DNA of 64,000 bases, from the NCBI RefSeq assembly GCF_003254505.1, contig NZ_QFYP01000001.1, forward strand, positions 232,001-296,000, given 5' to 3'. The notes beneath the pieces are model-generated. The model was given only the letters and a program-made list of their open reading frames with translations, ran no database searches and was not told where the DNA came from. Positions 55,523 through 63,886 of this stretch are shown here, in pieces (the stretch's first letter is position 1; every line of letters starts with the position of its first letter). Source of the stretch: Phenylobacterium hankyongense. Lineage in GTDB: Bacteria; Pseudomonadota; Alphaproteobacteria; Caulobacterales; Caulobacteraceae. Made by a program: the position numbers and the translations under genes.

Positions 55523-55571
55523 GACGATCTGCTGACACGCCCTGGCAGCAGAGCTGCGCTATCAGGGCGTG

Positions 55572-56189
55572 ATGAGCACGCATCTCCTCGGCCTGGCCTC
55601 GCTGTTCCTGGTGACGCTCGCGACCTCGGTGATCCCGGGGCCGAGCAACTTCCTGACCATGCGCGTCGCCATGCGACGCGGGCGCGGCCCGGCCTTCGCC
55701 GCGGCGCTGGGGACCACCGCCGGCTGCGTGCTCTGGTGCGCGGCCGCGGCGCTGGGCCTCGCCGCCCTGCTGGCCGCGGCGCCCTGGCTCTACAAGGTGC
55801 TGCGGATCGGCGGCGGCCTCTACCTGCTGTGGTTCGCGGTCGCGCTCTGGCGTTCCAAGGCCGAGCCGGCCGCCACCGAGCCGCCGCCGGGCGCGGCGCG
55901 CGCCGCCTTCCTGCAGGGCCTGGGGATCTGCCTGACCAACCCGAAGTCGGTGCTGTTCTTCGCCAGCATCTTCTCCGCCTACGTCGGCCCCGACAGTCCG
56001 CTGTGGGTCCACGCCGCGGCGGTGGCCGTTGTGGTGCTCACCTGCCTGGTCTGGCAGGTGTCGCTGGCCTGGGTGCTTTCGGTCCCGAAGACGGCGCAGG
56101 CCTATGCCGGCGCCCAGCGGCCGCTGGACCGGCTCGCCGCGGTGCTGATGGCGGCGTTCGGCGCCAGCCTGCTCTGGACCTTCGGCTGA
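55572..56189 (+). CDS. LysE family translocator
   Basis: 205 residues with six helices. The start LGLASLFLVTLATSVIPGPSNFLTMRVAMRRG carries the PGP motif of RhtB/LysE exporters, and GLGICLTNPKSVLFFASIFSAYV is the second conserved loop. Inner-membrane efflux of an amino acid or similar metabolite is expected; substrate unknown. ATG 55572 is used, with a GTG one codon earlier as the alternative. Confidence 0.9.
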   Translation: MSTHLLGLASLFLVTLATSVIPGPSNFLTMRVAMRRGRGPAFAAALGTTAGCVLWCAAAALGLAALLAAAPWLYKVLRIGGGLYLLWFAVALWRSKAEPAATEPPPGAARAAFLQGLGICLTNPKSVLFFASIFSAYVGPDSPLWVHAAAVAVVVLTCLVWQVSLAWVLSVPKTAQAYAGAQRPLDRLAAVLMAAFGASLLWTFG

Positions 56190-56209
56190 CGCGCGCCTAA
56201 TCCAGCGCC

Positions 56210-56443
56210 ATGCCCATGCCCATCCAAGCCCTGGAAGCCGCCCTGCGCGAAGGCTTCCCCGACGCCAAGATCGAGATCGACGACCTGGCCGGCGACGGCG
56301 ACCACTACCGCGCCCGCATCGTCTCCGAGGCCTTCAAGGGCCTGCCGCGGGTGAAGCAGCACCAGCTGGTCTATGCGGCCCTGAAGGGGAAGATGGGCGG
56401 CGAGTTGCACGCGCTGGCGCTCGAGACCTCGGCGCCGGCTTGA
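56210..56443 (+). CDS. BolA family protein
   Basis: 77 residues, a complete BolA domain. LEAALREGFPDAKIEIDDLAGDGDHYRARIVSEAFKGLPRVKQHQLVYAALKGKMG contains the conserved helix-turn and the C-terminal His (VKQHQLVY) that ligands a shared 2Fe-2S cluster. BolA pairs with monothiol CGFS glutaredoxins, and such a gene (grxD) follows 58 bases later, so the two very probably form a cluster-bound heterodimer used in iron signalling or Fe-S delivery. It lacks an obvious DNA-binding extension. Confidence 0.92.
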   Translation: MPMPIQALEAALREGFPDAKIEIDDLAGDGDHYRARIVSEAFKGLPRVKQHQLVYAALKGKMGGELHALALETSAPA

Positions 56444-56501
56444 CCCTGGGGGCCGGGCTCCCTAGCTCTTGGCCTGAAGATTTCCGCCGAAAGGGCGACC
56501 G

Positions 56502-56846
56502 ATGACCGACACCGCGACCGCCAATCCCGTCCACGATTTCATCGCCAAGGCCGTGGCCGACCATCCGGTGGTGCTGTTCATGAAGGGCGAGCCCGAGCAG
56601 CCCAAATGCGGCTTCTCCGCCGTCGTCGTGCAGATCCTCGACCACCTGGGCGCCAACTTCGTCGGCGTCGACGTGCTGCAGAGCGACGCCCTGCGCGAAG
56701 GCATCAAGAGCTACTCCGAGTGGCCGACCATCCCGCAGCTCTACGTGAAGGGCGAGTTCGTCGGCGGGGCCGACATCGTCCGCGAGATGTTCCAGTCCGG
56801 CGAGCTCAAGGGCCTGCTGGAAGACCAGGGCCTGCTCACCGCGTGA
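56502..56846 (+). CDS. grxD: Monothiol glutaredoxin Grx4/GrxD
   Basis: 114 residues. The active site EQPKCGFS (C36) is the CGFS type that binds a bridging 2Fe-2S cluster with glutathione instead of reducing disulfides. WPTIPQLYVKGEFVGGADIV supplies the TIPQ glutathione motif and GG. It should work in Fe-S transfer with the BolA protein encoded upstream. Its stop overlaps the GTG of the thioesterase gene (GTGA). Confidence 0.96.
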   Translation: MTDTATANPVHDFIAKAVADHPVVLFMKGEPEQPKCGFSAVVVQILDHLGANFVGVDVLQSDALREGIKSYSEWPTIPQLYVKGEFVGGADIVREMFQSGELKGLLEDQGLLTA

Positions 56847-57262
56847 CGGCGCTGCTCGCGCCGCCGGAAGGCCGCCAGGTCTTCACCCGCGAGATCGAGC
56901 CCGTCCCCTCCGACATCGATGCGAACGGCCACGTCAACAACGTGGTCTATCTCGACTGGGCGCAGCAGATCGCCACCGCCCACTGGCGCGCCCGCGCCCC
57001 GGCCGACGAACAGGGCAAGTGGGCCTGGGTGGCGCTCCGCCACGAAGTCGACTACCGCCGCGCCCTGAAGCTCGGCGAAGTGGCCCACGCCCGCACCTGG
57101 GTCGCGGATGCCGCCGACGGCCCGCGCTTCGACCGCTTCGTGCGCATCGACGGTCCCGACGGCGCCATGTGCGCCCAGGTCCTGACCACCTGGGTGCTGA
57201 TCGAGCAGGCCACCGGCCGCCCGCGCCGCGTCCCTGCCTGGATGGTGGAGATATTTGGCTGA
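56843..57262 (+). CDS. 4HBT hotdog acyl-CoA thioesterase
   Basis: 139 residues from a GTG coupled to grxD. The hotdog fold starts VFTREIEPVPSDIDANGHVNNVVYLDWAQQIATAHW, with the D-x-x-x-H-x-N-N pattern (DANGHVNN) of 4-hydroxybenzoyl-CoA thioesterase-like enzymes. The catalytic Asp/Asn are present. It probably hydrolyses a cytosolic acyl-CoA; the chain is unknown. Co-expression with BolA-GrxD looks like operon packing, with no evident shared role. Confidence 0.9.
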   Translation: MTALLAPPEGRQVFTREIEPVPSDIDANGHVNNVVYLDWAQQIATAHWRARAPADEQGKWAWVALRHEVDYRRALKLGEVAHARTWVADAADGPRFDRFVRIDGPDGAMCAQVLTTWVLIEQATGRPRRVPAWMVEIFG

Positions 57263-57265
57263 GGC

Positions 57266-57730
57266 TCAGGCCGGCAGCGACCGCAGCAGGGCCGCCCGCT
57301 CATGATCCTTCGGACGGCCGAACAGCTCCAGGATGGCGATCAGCTCCGCCCTCGACGGGACGAACAGCGCCGCGCCCGCATAGGCGACGGCGACGCGGCT
57401 CCGCGGCCACACCGGCCGCCATCCGTCCGGCCCGTTCACCTGGAACCCGGCCATGACGTCCACCGCGACCGGAAGCTCCGTCTGCTGGAAATAGACCTCG
57501 GAGCGGAACAGCGGGTGCGGCTTGGCCGGGGTCGGGGCCACGCGCCACTGCTCGGCCAGCCGACGCGCCTGGTCGGGCGTGGTCAGGACGTCCACGTCGG
57601 CGATAGCCGCCGGCCGGGCGCCGTGCAGCGCCACCGCCGCGCTGCCGATGATCCACCAGTCGTCCGTCGCGCCCGAAAGCGCCTCGCCCAAGGCGCGCAG
57701 CGTCTCGTCCAGAGCACGCGGCAAGCTCAC
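57266..57730 (-). CDS. Nucleotidyltransferase-fold protein
   Basis: 154 residues from a GTG overlapping the stop of the lipoprotein gene (GTGA). WWIIGSAAVALHGARPAAIADVDVLTTPDQARRLAEQW shows a GSAAVALHG helix and a DxD metal pair (ADVDVLT), as in minimal nucleotidyltransferase and AbiEii-like folds. The later VAVDVMAGFQV could supply the third acidic residue. No partner HEPN gene is adjacent. It could modify a nucleotide or RNA, or be a resistance-type enzyme; only the fold is supported. Confidence 0.65.
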   Translation of the reverse strand: MSLPRALDETLRALGEALSGATDDWWIIGSAAVALHGARPAAIADVDVLTTPDQARRLAEQWRVAPTPAKPHPLFRSEVYFQQTELPVAVDVMAGFQVNGPDGWRPVWPRSRVAVAYAGAALFVPSRAELIAILELFGRPKDHERAALLRSLPA

Positions 57731-58107
57731 AGCCCCGGCCCGGTCCAGGCCACCAGCGGGTTCAGCAGGAACACCGGCGTCCGCGGCGCGAGGCCGAGCT
57801 CCGCCCAGGTGAAGCTGAGCTCGGTCTGGCCCATGGCGAAGGACCGGCAGCGGTCCAGCCGCTTGCGGCCCAACGCCAGCGTGACCGCCTGGCCCTTGCG
57901 CTCCACATAGAAGGCGAAGTCCGCCTTGGCCGTGCAGCCGTTGGAAGCGACCCGGACGGTCAGCGCCTCGCGGCCCGCCACCGCGGAATAGAGCGGCTCC
58001 AGCTCGCCCAGGGCCGTCGCGGCGGGCGTCACGGTCGGCGGCGGCCCGGCGCCCGCGCAGCCGGCCAGCAGCGCCAGGCCGGCGAACATCAGCATCCTGC
58101 GATTCAT
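57727..58107 (-). CDS. Small lipoprotein of unknown function
   Basis: 126 residues from the ATG at 58107. The signal NRRMLMFAGLALLAGCAG has a clear lipobox (LAGC). The mature part holds ALTVRVASNGCTAKADFAFYVERKGQAVTLALGRKRLDRCRSFAMGQTELSFTWAEL, with two Cys likely bonded and a beta-rich pattern. I do not recognise the family. It is translationally coupled to the nucleotidyltransferase-fold gene, and the rpsD terminator lies just upstream. Confidence 0.75.
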   Translation of the reverse strand: MNRRMLMFAGLALLAGCAGAGPPPTVTPAATALGELEPLYSAVAGREALTVRVASNGCTAKADFAFYVERKGQAVTLALGRKRLDRCRSFAMGQTELSFTWAELGLAPRTPVFLLNPLVAWTGPGL

Positions 58108-58130
58108 CGGCCCCACTCCGCCACGGCCGG

Positions 58131-58169
58131 CGCGCAAAAGCAAAAGGCCCCGGATCGCTCCGGGGCCTT
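58131..58169 (-). terminator. Intrinsic terminator of rpsD
   Basis: AAGGCCCCGG (58144-58153) and its complement (58160-58169) pair across a six-base loop. Read on the minus strand, the stem is followed by TTTTGCTTTTG. It lies 29 bases after the rpsD stop. Confidence 0.85.
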
Positions 58170-58197
58170 CGCATCGTCTGACGAAGTCGGGCGTCGC

Positions 58198-58815
58198 TTA
58201 GGACGCGTAGAATTCGATGACGAGATTGGGTTCCATCTTCACCGGGTACGGCACCTCGGCCAGCTCCGGCATGCGGATGTACTTGGCGCTCATGCCCTTC
58301 ACGTCGACTTCGATGTAGTCCGGCGTGTCGCGCTCGCCCGATTGCAGGGCTTCCAGCACCAGGGCCATGTTGCGCGAACGCTCGCGCACCGTGACCACGT
58401 CGCCCGGCTTCACGCGGTACGACGGGATGTTCACCCGCTTGCCGTTCACCATCACGTGGCCGTGGTTGACGAACTGGCGCGCCGCGAACGGGGTCGGCAC
58501 GAACTTGGCGCGATAGACGATGGCGTCCAGGCGCGACTCCAGCAGCGAGATCAGGTTCTCGGAGGTGTTGCCCTTGCGGCGGGCGGCCTCTTCGTAGATC
58601 CGGCTGAACTGCTTCTCGGTCAGGTTGCCGTAGTAGCCCTTCAGCTTCTGCTTGGCGCGCAGCTGGAGGCCGAAGTCGGAGACCTTCTGCTTGCGGCGCT
58701 GGCCGTGCTGGCCGGGGCCGTAGGAGCGCTTGTTGATCGGGGACTTCGGGCGACCCCAGATGTTTTCGCCCATCCGGCGGTCGAGTTTGTACTTGGCGCT
58801 ATGGCGCTTGGACAT
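58198..58815 (-). CDS. rpsD: 30S ribosomal protein S4
   Basis: 205 residues, full length. [49 protein letters not shown] is the typical alphaproteobacterial S4 start. [50 protein letters not shown] is the S4 RNA-binding domain. It nucleates 30S assembly on 16S rRNA. As a stand-alone gene with its own terminator it lies outside the main ribosomal operon, as is common in this class. Confidence 0.98.
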   Translation of the reverse strand: MSKRHSAKYKLDRRMGENIWGRPKSPINKRSYGPGQHGQRRKQKVSDFGLQLRAKQKLKGYYGNLTEKQFSRIYEEAARRKGNTSENLISLLESRLDAIVYRAKFVPTPFAARQFVNHGHVMVNGKRVNIPSYRVKPGDVVTVRERSRNMALVLEALQSGERDTPDYIEVDVKGMSAKYIRMPELAEVPYPVKMEPNLVIEFYAS

Positions 58816-58972
58816 GTCTGCTCACTTCATCGACACGAGCCGGCGCTTCCGAAGTGGAAAGCGCGATCGCAACGGCGGCCTTCGCGTCACCCGTCATAGC
58901 TCCGCGGCCGCGCGGAAAGCCGGCGGTTCACGAAGGCGCGGTGTATGCCGCCCGGCCTTTCGGGAGTCAAGG

Positions 58973-59446
58973 TCAGGCGGCCGGCGACGACCCGTGGAAC
59001 TGCCGCCACTTCCAGCGGCCGCCCTGCAGCTCGAAGACCCCGGTCAGGCGGTAGGGCTGCCGGGTTTCGCCCTCGTCGCCGCGCAGCACCACCTCGCCCT
59101 CAGCATAGAGCCAGGCCACCGGCCCGCGGACCGAGACCCGCACCTCCCGCCAGGAGAAGCTGATGGTCTGGGGCATGGCGAAGTAGCGGGCGAAATGCGC
59201 CTCGAGCTCGGCCCGGCCGCGGGCCTTGTCGTCGGGCGCGGAGCCCACCAGCAGCGTCTCGTCGCCCTTGGCGAACTCATCGACCACCGCCATGTCGCGC
59301 CGCGCGAGGAAGCCGTTCAGCCGGATCAGCGCCTGCCGCACGCCGCGCTCCGCGCTGGTCTGCGGCGGGGCCGCCGCGGCCGGACCGAAGCCGAGGATCA
59401 GCAGCAGCGCTGCGCCGGTGGCGAGCGTTCGCGTGGAAATCGTCAT
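58973..59446 (-). CDS. Secreted SnoaL/NTF2-like protein
   Basis: 157 residues from the ATG at 59446, with GGAGGAGAG upstream. The signal peptide is MTISTRTLATGAALLLILGFGPAAAA. The mature domain VRQALIRLNGFLARRDMAVVDEFAKGDETLLVGSAPDDKARGRAELEAHFARYF is the cone-shaped NTF2-like fold of DUF4440/SnoaL-type proteins, and PYRLTGVFELQGGRWKWRQFHGS is the closing sheet. It is periplasmic. These proteins bind small ligands or act as simple enzymes; no catalytic residues can be assigned here. Confidence 0.82.
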   Translation of the reverse strand: MTISTRTLATGAALLLILGFGPAAAAPPQTSAERGVRQALIRLNGFLARRDMAVVDEFAKGDETLLVGSAPDDKARGRAELEAHFARYFAMPQTISFSWREVRVSVRGPVAWLYAEGEVVLRGDEGETRQPYRLTGVFELQGGRWKWRQFHGSSPAA

Positions 59447-59506
59447 CGGTCTCTCCTCCCGGGGCGCGGGTGGATAGTTCGCAGCGGCGAGGCTTCGGGG
59501 CAAGCC

Positions 59507-60580
59507 TCAGGCGCCGGTCCGGCGGGCAAGCTCGCGCGACGCCGCCTGCGCCTCGTTCCACCAGCGCCGCAGCATCTCGCCGGCATCGCCGGCCCGGGTC
59601 AGCCGCACCGCCTGGCCGGCCCACAGCGACATCATCTCCGCATCGCCAGCCTGCTCGGCGGCCGCCCGCAGGGGCTGGGTCAGCCGGTTCTGCACCGGAT
59701 AGGCCGGGACCTCGCGCTCCACGGCCCGCATCTCGCGCATGAAGCGGTTCTCGATCCCCCGCGCATAGCGGCCGGAGAAGGCGCGGGTCATCCGGGTCGG
59801 ATCGTCCGTCGCCGCCGCGATGGCGCGCTGCCAGGGCCCGGGCGTCACCGCCTGGTCGGCCAGCAGGAAGGCGGTGCCCATCTGCGCGGCGCTCGCCCCC
59901 AGGGCCAGCGCCGCGGCGACCCCGCGGCCGTCCATGATCCCGCCGGCGGCGATCACTGGCAGGTCGACGGCCTCCCGCACCGTCGCCACCAGGGCCATGG
60001 TCCCGATCAGGCTCGCCTCGATGCCGGCCAGGAAGTTGGTGTGGTGGCCGCCGGCCTCGGCGCCCTGGGCGCAGATCCCGTCCGCTCCGGCCTCCGCCCA
60101 GGCCCGCGCCTCGGCGACCGTGTTGGCCGTACCGACCACATAGGTCCCGGCCTGGTGCAGGGCGTCGACCTGCGCCCGGGTCAGCACCGAGAAGGTGAAG
60201 GAGGCGACCGGCGGCGCGGCGCGGGTCACCGCCTCCAGCTGCGCCTCGAAGTCCTGCGAGAAGCGGTTCGGCGCGTCCGGCGTCGGCGCGCCAAGCTCGG
60301 CGTACCAGGGCGCGAGACGCGCCAGGGCGGCGTCGACCTCCGCCGGCTCCGGCCTCGTCGCCGGCGCCATCAACAGGTTCACGGCGAAGGGCGCGTCGGT
60401 CTGCGCCCTCAGCGCCGCCACCGCCGGACCGATCTCGGCGGGCGAGAGCGTCGCGGCCGCAAACGACCCCAGGCCGCCGGCCCGGCTCACCGCCAGCGGC
60501 AGGGCGTCGAGGGAGGCGCCCACCATCGGCGCCTGGATGACCGGGATCGGCAGGCTCTCCAGCAGGGCGGCCAGGCTCAT
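59507..60580 (-). CDS. Nitronate monooxygenase family FMN enzyme
   Basis: 357 residues from the ATG overlapping the trmJ stop (ATGA). IPVIQAPMVGASLDALPLAVSRAGGLGSFAAATL opens the TIM barrel. GADGICAQGAEAGGHHTNFLAG has the conserved GxEAGGH motif that binds FMN and positions the catalytic His, and VIAAGGIMDGRGVAAALALGASAAQMGTAFLL closes the phosphate site. Expected to oxidise alkyl nitronates or reduce enoyl-type compounds with FMN. It is co-transcribed with trmJ, apparently by packing only. Confidence 0.92.
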   Translation of the reverse strand: MSLAALLESLPIPVIQAPMVGASLDALPLAVSRAGGLGSFAAATLSPAEIGPAVAALRAQTDAPFAVNLLMAPATRPEPAEVDAALARLAPWYAELGAPTPDAPNRFSQDFEAQLEAVTRAAPPVASFTFSVLTRAQVDALHQAGTYVVGTANTVAEARAWAEAGADGICAQGAEAGGHHTNFLAGIEASLIGTMALVATVREAVDLPVIAAGGIMDGRGVAAALALGASAAQMGTAFLLADQAVTPGPWQRAIAAATDDPTRMTRAFSGRYARGIENRFMREMRAVEREVPAYPVQNRLTQPLRAAAEQAGDAEMMSLWAGQAVRLTRAGDAGEMLRRWWNEAQAASRELARRTGA

Positions 60581-61365
60581 CCGTCGTCCTTTCGCCCGCT
60601 CTTCTGGCGGGCGATCTTCTCCAGCACCTTGCCGCGGCCGCGCGACAGGGCGGTGACCACGCCGCGGAAGGTGCGCACCTCCTGGTCGCTGAACCGGGCC
60701 CGCGACAGGGCCGAGCGCAGGTTCTGCACCATCGAGGGGGTCTTCTCCGGCGGATGGAAGAAGCCCGCCTCGTCCAGTTCCCGCTCCAGGTGCTCGAACA
60801 GCCCCAGCATGGCCGCGCCGTCGGCCGGCGGCGGGCCCTCGCGGAAGGAGGCCGGCGCGGCGGCCGCCACCGTCATCCGCCATTCGTAGGCGTTCAGCGC
60901 CACCGCCTGCGCCAAGTTCAGAGACCGGAAGCGCGGATCGACTGGGATGGTGATCACCGCCCGGCACAGGGCGATGTCGGCGGTCTCCAGGCCGGCCCGC
61001 TCGCCGCCGAACAGCAGTCCCGTGCTCAGGCCCTCCGCCGCGGCGGAGGACAGCTCCGCCGCCGCCTCGCGCGGGGTCAGCACCGGCAGTTGCAGCTCCC
61101 GAGGCCGCGCCGTGGTGGCGTAGACCAGCTGCAGGTCGGCGATGGCGTCCTCGACCCGCTCGAACACCTTGGCGTCGTTGAGCGGCCAATCGGCGCCCGA
61201 GGCCGACGCCCAGGCCCGCTCCTGCGGCCAACCGTCCCGGGGAGCCACCAGCCGCAGCTCCGCAAGACCGAAATTCGCCATGACGCGGGCGGCGGCGCCG
61301 ATATTTTCCGCCAGCTGCGGCACGTTCAGGATTACGACAGGGGCCTGGGGGGAAGCTTCAACCAT
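60577..61365 (-). CDS. trmJ: tRNA 2'-O-methyltransferase TrmJ
   Basis: 262 residues, SpoU (SPOUT) family. VILNVPQLAENIGAAARVMANFGLAELRLV, LLFGGERAGLETADIALC and IPVDPRFRSLNLAQAVALNAYEWRM are motifs 1-3 of the trefoil-knot methyltransferase. A C-terminal alpha-helical extension (about 185-255) is the TrmJ-type tail. It should 2'-O-methylate position 32 of certain tRNAs using SAM. Its ATG shares bases with the ATG of the divergent beta-lactamase gene (CATG, 61363-61366) and has no ribosome site, so it may be leaderless or mis-started. Confidence 0.92.
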   Translation of the reverse strand: MVEASPQAPVVILNVPQLAENIGAAARVMANFGLAELRLVAPRDGWPQERAWASASGADWPLNDAKVFERVEDAIADLQLVYATTARPRELQLPVLTPREAAAELSSAAAEGLSTGLLFGGERAGLETADIALCRAVITIPVDPRFRSLNLAQAVALNAYEWRMTVAAAAPASFREGPPPADGAAMLGLFEHLERELDEAGFFHPPEKTPSMVQNLRSALSRARFSDQEVRTFRGVVTALSRGRGKVLEKIARQKSGRKDDG

Positions 61366-62422
61366 GACGCGTTTTCAATCGGCCGGCCGTCCGAATGCAA
61401 GCCTGCTGCGACGGGAACTGCTGATTGGGGCCGGATCCATGGGCCTGGTCGGTTGCAGCGCCAAGGCGACGCTCACCGCATCGACCACGCCGAAGCTCGA
61501 CATGAAACAGCTCAACGGCGACATCGCCGCCATCGCCGCGCGGCTGCGGCCGGCGGTGCTGGGCGCCGGGCTGATGAACCTGGAGAGCGGCGAGGTCTGG
61601 TCGCTGAACGGCGAGCGGCCCTTCCCCATGCAGAGCGTGTTCAAGGCTCCGCTGGGCGCCTATGCGCTCTCCGAGGTGGACGCCGGGCTGCTGTCCCTGG
61701 ACCAGGTCTTCACCCTGGACGACATCGACCTGTCGCCGTCCTATTCGCCGATCGCCGACGCCTGGCCGGCCCGGCGCGACTACACCGCCCGCGAGCTGCT
61801 CGTGGCCGCCGTCGGCATGAGCGACAACACCGCCGCCGACATCCTGATGCGGCGCGTCGGCGGTCCCGGCGCGCTGACCGCCTGGCTGGTCGGCAAGAAG
61901 ATCGAGGAAGTGCGGGTCGACCGCTACGAGCGGGAATTGCAGCCGGAAAGCGTCGGCATGGCCTCCTTCCGCCCGGCCTGGAAGGGCGAGGCCGCCTATC
62001 TCGCCGCCCTCCGGTCGGTGCCGCCCGAGGTCCGGCGCGCCGCGGTCGTCCGCTACCTCGCCGATCCCCGCGACACGGCGACGCCGCGCGGCATGCTGAC
62101 TTTCCTGGGGATGCTGGCCGCGGGCGAGCTGATATCGCGGGCCTCCACCGCCCTGCTGCTGCAGATCATGACCAACACCCCCACCGGGGCGCACCGGCTG
62201 AAGGCCGGCCTGCCGCCGGGCGCCACCCTGGCCCACAAGACTGGAACCGCGCGCACCGACCAGGGCATGAACCCGGCGATCAACGACGTCGGGATCGTCA
62301 CCCTGCCCGACAAACGCGCCTATGCGGCGGCGGTCTTCCTCAGCGGTTCGACCCTCGACGACGCGGCCCGCGACGCCGCCATCGCCGACGTCGCCCGCGC
62401 CATGATCCGCGGCGTCGGCTGA
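61364..62422 (+). CDS. Class A beta-lactamase, predicted Tat lipoprotein
   Basis: 352 residues from ATG 61364, with GGGGAAG upstream. The signal LLRRELLIGAGSMGLVGC combines twin arginines with a lipobox (Cys31). Class A motifs: S91-VF-K94 (MQSVFKAPLG), S153-D-N155 (GMSDNTAADI), omega loop R187-Y-E189-REL-Q193 and K292-T-G294 (LAHKTGTARTD). Residue 170 (Ambler) is Gln where most class A enzymes have Asn, so hydrolysis may be altered. It should be a periplasmic, membrane-anchored chromosomal enzyme. No BlaI-type operator is adjacent. Confidence 0.92.
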   Translation: MTRFQSAGRPNASLLRRELLIGAGSMGLVGCSAKATLTASTTPKLDMKQLNGDIAAIAARLRPAVLGAGLMNLESGEVWSLNGERPFPMQSVFKAPLGAYALSEVDAGLLSLDQVFTLDDIDLSPSYSPIADAWPARRDYTARELLVAAVGMSDNTAADILMRRVGGPGALTAWLVGKKIEEVRVDRYERELQPESVGMASFRPAWKGEAAYLAALRSVPPEVRRAAVVRYLADPRDTATPRGMLTFLGMLAAGELISRASTALLLQIMTNTPTGAHRLKAGLPPGATLAHKTGTARTDQGMNPAINDVGIVTLPDKRAYAAAVFLSGSTLDDAARDAAIADVARAMIRGVG

Positions 62423-62517
62423 GCTCATGGCCAAGTCGTAGCGCGGAGCCTTTGCGTCTGGGCGTGTGACGGCTATACGGCCCCCCGAAACGAAGTCCCG
62501 TCGGAGCCCGCGCCCTC

Positions 62518-63735
62518 ATGGCCAAGATCAAAGTCGCCAACCCAGTCGCCGATCTCGACGGCGACGAGATGACCCGCATCATCTGGAAGCTGATCAAGGA
62601 CAAGCTGATCTTCCCGTTCGTCGACCTGCCGACGGAGTACTACGACCTCGGGATGGAGAACCGCGACGCCACCGACGACCGGGTGACGGTCGAGGCCGCG
62701 GAGGCGATCAAGCGGCTGGGCGTCGGCATCAAGTGCGCGACCATCACGCCCGACGAGCAACGGGTGGAGGAATTCAAGCTCAAGAAGATGTGGAAGTCGC
62801 CGAACGGCACGATCCGCAACATCCTGGGCGGCGTCGTCTTCCGCGAGCCGATCATCTGCCGCAACGTGCCGCGCCTGATCCCCGGCTGGACCCAGCCGAT
62901 CATCATCGGCCGCCACGCCTTCGGCGACCAGTACCGCGCCACCGACTTCAAGGTCCCCGGCCCGGGCAAGATGACCATCACCTGGGAAGGCGACAACGGC
63001 GAGAAGATCGAGCACGAGGTCTTCCAGTACCCCGGCTCCGGCGTGGCCATGGCCATGTACAACCTGGACGACTCGGTCCGCGACTTCGCCCGCGCCAGCT
63101 TCGCCTACGCGCTCGACCGCAAGTACCCGCTGTACCTGTCGACCAAGAACACCATCCTCAAGGCCTATGACGGGCGCTTCAAGGACCTCTTCGCCGAGGT
63201 GTTCGCCGCCGAGTACGCCGACCGGTTCAAGGCCGCCGGCATCACCTACGAGCACCGGCTGATCGACGACATGGTCGCCTCGGCCCTGAAGTGGTCGGGC
63301 GGCTTCATCTGGGCCTGCAAGAACTACGACGGCGACGTGCAGTCCGACCAGGTCGCCCAGGGCTTCGGCTCGCTCGGCCTGATGACCTCGGTGCTGATCA
63401 CGCCGGACGGCAAGACCATGGAGGCGGAAGCCGCCCACGGCACCGTCACCCGCCACTACCGCCAGCACCAGCGCGGCGAGAGCACCTCGACCAACTCCAT
63501 CGCCTCGATCTTCGCCTGGACGCGGGGCCTGGAGCACCGCGCCAAGCTCGACGGCAACGCCGAGCTCGACCGCTTCGCCAAGACCCTGGAGCGGGTCTGC
63601 GTGGAGACGGTGGAAGCCGGCTCGATGACCAAGGATCTGGCGCTGCTGGTCGGCGACACCCAGGGCTGGCTGACCACCGAGGGCTTCATCGACAAGGTCG
63701 CGGCCAACCTCGAGAAGGCGCTCGTCCCCGCCTAA
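62518..63735 (+). CDS. icd: NADP-dependent isocitrate dehydrogenase
   Basis: 405 residues, the eukaryote-like homodimeric NADP-IDH found in alphaproteobacteria. [34 protein letters not shown] is the diagnostic start. [24 protein letters not shown] carries the isocitrate-binding Ser and Arg, and [41 protein letters not shown] the metal-binding Asp residues. It converts isocitrate to 2-oxoglutarate with NADPH production in the TCA cycle. It is monocistronic with a strong terminator. Confidence 0.97.
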   Translation: MAKIKVANPVADLDGDEMTRIIWKLIKDKLIFPFVDLPTEYYDLGMENRDATDDRVTVEAAEAIKRLGVGIKCATITPDEQRVEEFKLKKMWKSPNGTIRNILGGVVFREPIICRNVPRLIPGWTQPIIIGRHAFGDQYRATDFKVPGPGKMTITWEGDNGEKIEHEVFQYPGSGVAMAMYNLDDSVRDFARASFAYALDRKYPLYLSTKNTILKAYDGRFKDLFAEVFAAEYADRFKAAGITYEHRLIDDMVASALKWSGGFIWACKNYDGDVQSDQVAQGFGSLGLMTSVLITPDGKTMEAEAAHGTVTRHYRQHQRGESTSTNSIASIFAWTRGLEHRAKLDGNAELDRFAKTLERVCVETVEAGSMTKDLALLVGDTQGWLTTEGFIDKVAANLEKALVPA

Positions 63736-63757
63736 GCCCAAGCCCAGGGCTGAATTC

Positions 63758-63790
63758 GCGCCGCCTGCGTCCGACGCAGGCGGCGCTTTT
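63758..63790 (+). terminator. Intrinsic terminator of icd
   Basis: A perfect 13-base stem (63758-63770 with 63774-63786), a CCG loop and a TTTT tail, 23 bases after the icd stop. Confidence 0.92.
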
Positions 63791-63886
63791 CGTATGGGCG
63801 GGTCGTCACGCCGCGGATCGCCGCTCCGGGTTCTTGCTTTGTTCTTTCGCCGCGCTATGCTCCGCGGATCTTCGGGAGGACACGGC

